Shown one piece after another: positions 57,196 through 64,000 of a DNA stretch of 64,000 bases. Location: NCBI GenBank assembly GCA_036898135.1, contig CM072513.1, forward strand, positions 90,112,225 through 90,176,224. The letters run 5' to 3'. Both the position numbers and the translations under genes were made by a program. Source of the stretch: Oncomelania hupensis. Its lineage: Eukaryota; Mollusca; Gastropoda; Littorinimorpha; Pomatiopsidae. How positions within the stretch are numbered: the stretch's first letter is position 1; the number at the start of each line of letters is the position of its first letter. The notes below the pieces were generated by a model. It worked only from the letters and a program-made list of their open reading frames with translations, did no database searches and had not been told where the DNA came from.

Positions 57196-57889
57196 GATTG
57201 TGGTTTTCGTCTGTGTTTCGTGACAAGGAAAGAAGGAAAGCAGTTAGAGAAGGAAAATTAAGGAGCAAGGAAATATCAACGAACAGAAAGAAATGAAGCA
57301 TTTTACCCAACCAATAAAACAATCAATCAATGGAATGGACAGAGCAGCGTATAAGAAGAAACCTTCGCAACGACCAAGAAAAGTGTCATTTGAGTAAAGA
57401 TCCTATGCCGTCATTTTCAATTTCTTTATTGAAATCATGCAAAGTAACAAAACATTAAAATCTGTATAAGAAGATAAAATCATAACAATACACACCTTTC
57501 GCATTTAAAAAAAAAAGGAAAAGATAACCATGCAAACATTAGAGTGCAGTATTAATAATACTAACATCGACCATCAACCATACTGGTTAAAAACATTTTG
57601 ATCAAATAAGTTTGGTACAAGTATTTCACAATTGTATAAGTATTATATGTGATACAGTCTAAGTATCTTTAGAGTAAAACTGAAAATATCTTTGGTATAA
57701 CCCAATTCTTGTGATAAAATGAAGGTTTAGATAAAGTGTGTTGTCATATCACAATTTAAAAAATACGTATGCGGTGTAAAAACGACGAGTTCATTAGGTG
57801 AGTAGGTCTACCGATTCATTCATCCTAATTAGAAAAATCAATATGACTAAGCTAAAACCAGTCACAACTTATGCAAGTTATAAAAAAAA
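57196..57889. other. Intergenic, nothing recognised
   Basis: AT-rich sequence with no gene, RNA or bounded repeat recognised. Confidence 0.4.
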
Positions 57890-58200
57890 AAAAGGTGTTC
57901 GTTGGGAACGGGAAGCGTTTAGGACCTCCCTTTTTTCTAGTCCAGCTTAATGAGGGCGATGCCTGTCTCCTCTCCCTCGCTGTTTTACCTTCCCCAGTTC
58001 TACACAGATCCAGGTACCTATTCACAGCTTGGTGGACTTGGGTGTGTCGCGAGCCTGTTTAAATCTTTTCTGTGTCGTTTGGTGGTTGTCTTCTAAGTAT
58101 GGTCACCCATCCAAGTACTAACCATTACCGACGTTGCTTGAACATGAAACATTGCTAGCCTGTGCCCAGACCACTACACCCTATAGCGCCACCTTTAGGC
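57890..58200 (-). mobile_element. SINE with a 5S rRNA-like part
   Basis: On the minus strand, about 58,138-58,094 reads as a mutated 5S rRNA internal segment: AGCAACGTCGGTAATGG followed by TTAGTACTTGGATGGGTGACC. The rest includes the CTTAATGAGGGCGATGCC block shared with 9,125-9,205 and 26,500-26,725. 5S-derived SINEs (SINE3 class) are known in animals. The flanking duplication was not identified. Confidence 0.7.
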
Positions 58201-58239
58201 AGCTTCTTAGGCAATTTATAGGTCTAGCTATTAAAACTC

Positions 58240-58680
58240 CTTGTGAAGATATGTTTCCTTCATTCAATTTATTTTCAAATCTCAATCATCATGCATATAA
58301 ACAGCTATAAAAATACTTGAATAGGACATATGGTTATAATGTTTCCTTTATCCTATTTATTTTAAAATCTCAACCTTGCATATAAACAGCTATAAAACTA
58401 CTTGTGTAGGACTTGCTGTTCATTCATTCGACACAATCAAATGTAATCAACAACATGTCTGAAAGTAATCATTTACGAGAATGAATATTCTGATTTAAAA
58501 CAAAATATCACGTATAAAATTATATACAGGCAACAACTACTGATTTAGGAACCAAAATATCACTACAGCATGCCACAGTTTAGATCTAAAAGTGTATTTA
58601 TAGTTAAATCACTACAGCATGCCACAGTTTGGATCTAAAAGTGTTTTTATGGTTAAACAACTGAATATGCAACAATTACA
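58240..58680. repeat. Two local tandem duplications
   Basis: ATGTTTCCTTCATTCAATTT to CATATAAACAGCTATAAAA occurs at about 58,251-58,317 and 58,338-58,403 with differences. CACTACAGCATGCCACAGTT to AAAGTGT occurs at about 58,560-58,599 and 58,610-58,646. No function is apparent. Confidence 0.7.
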
Positions 58681-59299
58681 AGGACTTAGCGGTATATCAT
58701 CATAATCATCATCATAAAATTTTTCGTAAGATTAAGTTCATATTTCTTCTTTTAAAAAAAAATTCAATCTGTACTTATATTAATGTATTAAAAACAATAA
58801 TTATAGCCTAACCAGCATCAAAAGACTAAAACATAAATAGTGATACAAATCAAACAGGTTCGCAAAGTATCAAAAAGTATACCATGATGACGATTGTAAT
58901 ACTTAATTAAGCCACGGTGCGCGCCAGTAAAACATAGTTTTTTATTTAAAAAACTTCAAGCAACAGCTAACTATTATAGATTCCATTACAAGAATAAATT
59001 TGAACACCCTAGGGCCTGAATAAAGAATAGACCAAAGTTGTATTTTTTAAATTTTGTCTTTCTTTCTCAGTTAACCTATTTTGAAAGTCAAATTTATAGG
59101 GCTTATCAAATTTTCGTTTTCCTCTCATGTTCCTTGTACTGATTAAAAATAAAAGTCTGAATTAAAATCTGCGACACTAAACACAACCAACAGTTCAAGT
59201 GGTCCTACGAAAATTCGAACTTGTAATCTTCTCATACTGGCACTGTATTTGCAGCCATCTTGCTCTGCTCTTCTTTCCAGAAGGCGAGAAAGTCCCACC
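58681..59299. other. 3' flank of the XDH gene, nothing recognised
   Basis: AT-rich sequence downstream of the xanthine dehydrogenase stop codon on the minus strand. It includes the 3' UTR, whose end is not fixed. Confidence 0.4.
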
Positions 59300-61939
59300 T
59301 CATAGATCCACGTACCAGGGTGTGATTGGTTTATTCTGTTCCGGCTTAAACTGGAAAAACAGACAAACAAATAAACAAAATAACAGTGAATATGTTTGAT
59401 CACTGATCATCATCCGAAACAAATATAATAAAATACTAAAATCGGACGACAAACAAAACACAAAAACATCCAATATTGTTCGATGATGATAATTCTGTTC
59501 CCTCTATAACCGCAATAATGTCTATTTAATTGTTTGTATATCGCGCGTTTCCAGCTAAAGAGCTGCATGAGGTAAGGTCATTTTACCTGTTCAGTGAAGC
59601 GGTCAGCGCAGGCCAAGCGAATGCGGTCAGGCGTAGCGGGTGTATCAAGAGTGACGAAGACAGGCAGCGATGCGTCACGCCTTGCCGACATCACAGCGTC
59701 CTGCACAGCATGCAGCACTGACGCCGCCAGGAACAGCGGTGGTTCGCCGATACCCTGACAACAGGAAATGGAGAAGAAAAACAAAAAGGTATTCCAATCA
59801 CTTCAGTCATTTTGCTGAACAACGTGCTTTGGGGGACAGCCCCAAGCTACCCGCAAATCATCATGATCATCATCAGCTCCGCAGAAGTCGTGAAATGTCC
59901 AGCGACATCCATGTTTAGGCATTTTCTGTCCAGCTCTTTCTAGGTCGTCTTCTGCACTTGCCTCATTCCACATTCCACTGCTCCTTGCAGGATAGTTTTT
60001 CGAAAAGGTGTCGTACCCGTGACATGCATGACTAAAACACGCCAGCTTCACCATGACAAGGATTGCACAGGTTCTTGAGGGCCTACACGTGACGTGACCA
60101 AGTTTTTGACGTGGTCGTTCGTACCAAATAGGCGATTTGCAGCAGTCTGCAGGTGTAAATAGAAGAAGCTTCTTTGTTTGAGTGAACATGCCTTGTGCGT
60201 GATAATGTGTATGCGCTTAATAAAGTGTCATTCATTCGTTCACAATACAGTTTCCTGGTCGTAGACTCACCTTGGAGGAGTAGACAGCGGTGGATTTGTT
60301 GCTGTTGCGGAGCAGAGAGACGTTGAATACGGCGGGCACATTGCCCAGGCTGGGGATCTTGTACGTGCCCGGCCCGCGGGTCAGGAGTGTCCCGTCTGGT
60401 CGAACCTTGTACTGCTCCAGCAGCATCAAGCCATAGCCCTGAACAAAATGTAATCAATAGAATTTAATCACCGCGTCAAGCGTTACACCGTTTGCCATTC
60501 GAGTTCGGGCACGAATGGAATAATACTACCAGCATATAGAGACAGTCAACGCAGCTTGCCCGAAGCGGACCCCAGTCTAAGTGTTAAGAGGTTCTGAGGA
60601 AAAAACCTACACACAACCTATGTTTGGTAAGGTAGACAAAAATAAAAGTTTGTGTAAACCGCAGGCAGTTGTTCCAAAACTATATGCTTGATAGCGCTCT
60701 GACATTCAGTCTGCACCTATAGCCAAAGGGAAGGTCGACTTTCGTGTAAAGTGGTGTAAAATAGTGAGCAGCAGTAAGCCATCCCTTCGCCAATAACCAC
60801 TTCAATAGAGCGTCCAATATTTTTGCAGTAACTCTTGAGTCGTTAAAAACCAATTTACGTCGAATTTTACACCTGCTTGTATTCGATTACTAACAGTTAC
60901 ATTCGTCAATTTCGATTACTTACACGGTTACAGGAAGTGCCGATTAAAACATTCCAATGGAAACGTGTTTTGAATTGTGTCTACTTTGTGTGATCTCTAA
61001 CCCCTGGAAGACAGTGTGCCGGGGGTTTCTGTATAAATAGTTTCCCCACTTTGTGCAAATTTAGTGCTTTAAATTGCCCTGTTTCTGTCATTCTCATGTG
61101 TTCTTTCTCGTTTCTACTCTGTTCTTTCAATTTACTATCTTCTTCGCTAGACCACTGTCAGTCTGCTACCTTTTTCTTGAAACCTCTCCTTAAACCCCTC
61201 ATTTGTGTATGGGGTCTGTTGGGTCAGCTTCGGGCTATTAGAGGCTTCGGTCCTGATTTGGCTCGGAGGAGTCCGCTGGACCTAAAGCAATAATGATGTA
61301 TTAGACGCTTTCTGCCAATGGTCACTACGGCTTTCAATGGTATTTTTTTTTAGTGATGTATAGGCATTTTCTAGGTATGTGTTAGTAATATTTAATACTG
61401 ATGTTTATTTTATTTTATTTTTTTTGTAAACGGGGGTTCGATTAATTAGAGTAAAGCCTCAGCGTCCCCTGTATGGGATGCCTTTATTGTAAATTGACCG
61501 GCTGATGGAGTGCCTTCAGTGTTACCGTTAGAGTTGTTTCAGCAGATCTCTTATGCGGATCAGGAGTGAGTCCTCTTTCAACCAAGTTGTGGTCCTGATT
61601 CGGCTCTTTGCAGTCCGCTGGACCCTATAAACAATGACTAACTAAATAGCTAAGTCTCTAAATGAGAAGTAGGCCTACCTGCATGAAAGCGCCCTCAATC
61701 TGGCCAACATCGATGGTCGGGTTCAAGCTTTTGCCAACATCCATCACAATGTCTGTCGACAGTACCTGCAAGTGTACAGAGAATGAACTGAAAATTATTG
61801 CTGTGATGATGACGATGATGATGATGACGACGACGACAATGATGATGATGATGATGATGGTAAGGAGGATGAGGGGAGAGAAAGAAGATGAAGATGATGA
61901 CGATGATGATTGTTGGTTGTGATGATGAGGATGAGGATG

Positions 61940-62010
<71 letters not shown>

Positions 62011-63662
62011 GGTGAAGGAGACAACATGTAACAGAGGGTCGGGGAACTCATTTAAAGCTACTTTCACGATAATTGTGTTTAATTTGTAGGCCTAATAATA
62101 AATTAGAGATGTACAAAGCATGGCATTTGAAATGACAATGTACAGGTTCATAAACTGGCCAGCTAATTAGGAAATTGGAGTTCTTAATCTTTTAAGAGCA
62201 TGCCACGCCTTAAAACCGGAGTACGCAAACGTTACTACTTTCGCCAACAAAGTAAGGAACGGACCTCTCAAACTGTATAAACCCAACCTTGTGACGACGT
62301 ATGAATGAAGCAGTCGATTTCAACTTAAAAGTATGCAACGTCTTAACTGGAGTTAATAATTATATTCGCCAACGAAATAGGAATTGGAGTTTTAAAATTG
62401 TCTAACACCCACACTGTGATCGCCAGTGAGGCAGTCGATTTCCACTTCAGAACACGCAACACCGTAAGTATAATAGGAGAAGACCTTTCCACTGTTGGTC
62501 GCAAAGTCGTAGCCTAGATCTGGAACACTGAAAATAGCACACCAAAATCATCATCCAACCATCATCCATCCATTATTCATCCATCCATCCTCCATCCATC
62601 CATCCTCATCATCCTGAACCTAATCCTCCTCATCGTCGTCGTCATCATCGATGTGATTGTCATCGTCATCATCAACATCATCATTCATCACCCGATGTAG
62701 ATGTTTTCTGAGGCAGCGAAGACATCTTCTGCACAGTCGTGACGCTGACTGGTATATTCTGGGAGTCGCTTTCTGTCAGTGGTGACGGTCTGTGGTCATC
62801 GATATGGAAGTAAATGGCGGAAAGAGCGCCGATATGTATTGGATGCAGAGGATTTAGAGAAGAAATGAATCGAGATTCGTACTGACAAATTAAAAGAAGA
62901 ATACCAATCCAACAAAATTATTTTTATTTTTGGAATTATCATAATGGTATTTTTTTGGTAAACAGCATTTGCTTTGTCTATGAATTGATCAAATATAGAC
63001 CGGTCTTTCCTTTAATCTTAAAATCTTGAAGCCACAGTGATCTCCATTCATTTAAAATCAATGGCGCACGCGATCCATTCACGTCCCTTATACGCTCAGG
63101 TGTCTGGGGACATTAATCTATTCAACCAACCAAAGTGATCCATTGCAAGGGCCTTCTCATTGGTCAAACATTGAGACAGACCTTTTAGCCGTGAGGACTG
63201 ACAGGAGTCACGGCTGCGCGGGAGATATCTTCCAGATAGCCGTCGCTGCTTCAGAAAATGTCTACAAGAGATGAATTTGTCATCATCACCATCGACATCA
63301 TCATCATCTCCGAGGATCAACATCACCACCACCACCACCAAACTCACAATCATAACTGCTGCCATCAACATCCTCTATATCATTCTCATCTTCATCACCA
63401 TTGACAACAAAATCATCGTCATCATCAACACCGCATACTCAACGCCAATACAATATTTTTAAAAAACCACAACCATCATCATTATCATCATCGTCATCAA
63501 CCACATCATCATCATCGTCACTCACATGTAAAAGCCGGTGGCGGAGAGGCTGACGCGATCGAGGTAGGCTGACATCACCAGTTCTTCCCACGTCAAGATG
63601 ACGTTAGAACCACGTGACTTGGCGTGCTTGTCCAGCCGCTCTCGAAGCTTCTCGCAGGCGTC
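59300..63662 (-). CDS. XDH: Xanthine dehydrogenase/aldehyde oxidase, 3' exons only
   Basis: Molybdo-flavoenzyme; XDH oxidises hypoxanthine to xanthine and urate. Exons on the minus strand: 63662-63526, 62527-62413, 61765-61679, 60438-60271, 59754-59587 and 59350-59300, with consistent phases, encoding the last 241 residues of the molybdenum-binding domain. Motifs: [65 protein letters not shown]; and [12 protein letters not shown] with the catalytic Glu. The C terminus ends PITPWYVDL before TGA at 59,300-59,302. The iron-sulfur, FAD and first molybdenum parts lie beyond the window. Aldehyde oxidase is not excluded, because the residues that separate the two are mostly upstream. Confidence 0.93.
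60439..61004. other. XDH intron sequence, nothing recognised
   Basis: Intron between exons 61765-61679 and 60438-60271. No repeat boundary or exon was seen in this part. Confidence 0.4.
61005..61655 (+). mobile_element. Retroposon family A (A2 subtype) in an XDH intron
   Basis: Runs from TGTGCCGGGGGTTTCTGTAT to GGACCCTATAAACAATGACT plus an ACTAA-type tail. It contains the diagnostic GTGACCGG-like, GATCAGGAGT and GCAGTCCGCTGGACC blocks in the same order as other copies. A short A1 fragment interrupts it at 61,248-61,298. Confidence 0.78.
61248..61298 (+). mobile_element. 51-bp 5'-truncated A1 insertion
   Basis: CGGTCCTGATTTGGCTCGG to CTAAAGCAATAATGATG only, flanked by TATTAGAGGCTT (61,236-61,247) and TATTAGACGCTT (61,299-61,310), a 12-bp duplication with one mismatch. 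Confidence 0.85.
61803..62012. repeat. (GAT)n-rich tract in an XDH intron
   Basis: Several GAT/GAC blocks including about 20 uninterrupted GAT units near 61,940-62,000. It lies just beyond exon 61765-61679. Confidence 0.93.
62555..62695. repeat. CATC/TCA-rich simple sequence
   Basis: Imperfect CCATCCAT and TCATCG repeats about 30 bp beyond XDH exon 62527-62413. Confidence 0.85.
63270..63520. repeat. ATC/ACC-rich simple sequence
   Basis: Imperfect ATC and CAC trinucleotides ending about 5 bp from the donor of XDH exon 63662-63526. Confidence 0.88.
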
Positions 63663-64000
63663 CTGTGTAAACACAATGCAGTCTGCTCTACTTCCTGTAT
63701 CTAAGACAGTAGAATGATTGGCGCCAGATCGTGACGTCTATCATAATCAATAAGGATTTGTTCGTTTGACTCCGATTCCAGAAAAAAACGGTAGCACGCG
63801 CACGTCTCTCATATTGAGATGCCCACGGAGCAGCCTCTTTTTGTGCCGTTCATTATTTTAATTTTAATTTTAATGCGTTCGTAAATCCTTACCTCCCCTC
63901 TTCCCCCACCCCTCTTTTCCCCCAACCCCCAGCCCTGGGCCATGAGCATTCTTTCATTCTTAAAATTGTGTGTAATTTGTTAATAAAACGACAAAGTTCC
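63663..64000. other. XDH intron at the window edge
   Basis: Sequence upstream of the first visible XDH exon. No further exon was recognised before the window ends. Confidence 0.5.

Noticed and set aside
55430..57197. Open frames of 230-358 codons on both strands as genes
   Set aside because: They follow the 42-bp minisatellite and change composition with strand. No domain is recognisable.
58094..58138. Functional 5S rRNA gene
   Set aside because: Only the internal segment is recognisable, with substitutions. The 5' and 3' ends of 5S are missing.
61795..62067. Ser-, Ile- and His-rich open frames as coding
   Set aside because: All are translations of GAT/ATC microsatellites in an XDH intron. 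The same holds for 5,732-6,010, 18,771-19,052 and 52,609-53,103.
62413..62519. XDH acceptor at 62,519 (after TTCCAG)
   Set aside because: It puts the exon out of phase with 63662-63526. The acceptor 8 bases upstream on the minus strand (exon end 62,527) restores the frame and the PDLGY motif.

Overview
The window is eukaryotic, intron-rich, AT-rich and repeat-dense. It has spliced host genes on the minus strand, tRNA- and 5S-derived SINEs, an RTE-type LINE with an (ATAGG)n tail, and I-group, Ty3/Gypsy, hAT, piggyBac-like and ISL2EU-like elements. Together these suggest an invertebrate animal, most likely a lophotrochozoan (mollusc, possibly gastropod). That assignment is an inference from gene and repeat content; no species marker is visible.

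Two host genes can be assembled exon by exon. (1) A complete RIG-I-like receptor (RLR) lies on the minus strand from 35,075 (ATG) to 4,347 (stop). It has 19 coding exons whose splice phases all agree and give 1,044 codons: two CARD-like exon groups, an acidic linker, a DECH-box helicase with an intact Walker A, and a C-terminal regulatory domain. A probable non-coding leader exon starts at 35,487. (2) The 3' end of a xanthine dehydrogenase/aldehyde oxidase gene lies on the minus strand, in six exons from 63,662 down to the stop at 59,300; its 5' part is outside the window.

The RLR introns hold two piggyBac-type MITEs (6.1 and 10.0 kb), an intact I-group LINE inserted inside an older RTE copy (10.6-15.4 kb), a 33-bp minisatellite (15.9-17.0 kb), a 766-bp hAT-like MITE (25.0 kb), a 25-bp minisatellite (27.5 kb), an interrupted RTE copy (32.0-34.7 kb) and several SINEs.

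Between the host genes, 36.2-57.2 kb is nested mobile DNA. A broken Gypsy element (36.25-40.37 kb) holds a 706-bp retroposon, and a 1.1-kb hAT-like MITE sits in that retroposon's target duplication. Next, two concentric hAT-type frames (40,486-54,901 and 41,886-54,831), each with its own inverted repeats and 5-bp target duplication, enclose an ISL2EU-like transposon with two convergent genes. One is an intact-looking spliced THAP plus DDE transposase (minus strand, 612 aa). The other is a decayed plus-strand gene that appears to have joined a SAP-like region, a SWIM zinc finger, a YqaJ nuclease domain, a 16-residue repeat linker and an OTU cysteine-protease domain. A roughly 1.5-kb minisatellite follows at 55.6-57.2 kb.

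The most unusual items are the YqaJ-OTU fusion inside a THAP transposon, the RLR with one of four expected zinc ligands missing, and a 706-bp retroposon family with variable tetranucleotide tails. A 19-bp motif is also shared by the RLR leader exon and the transposase start region.
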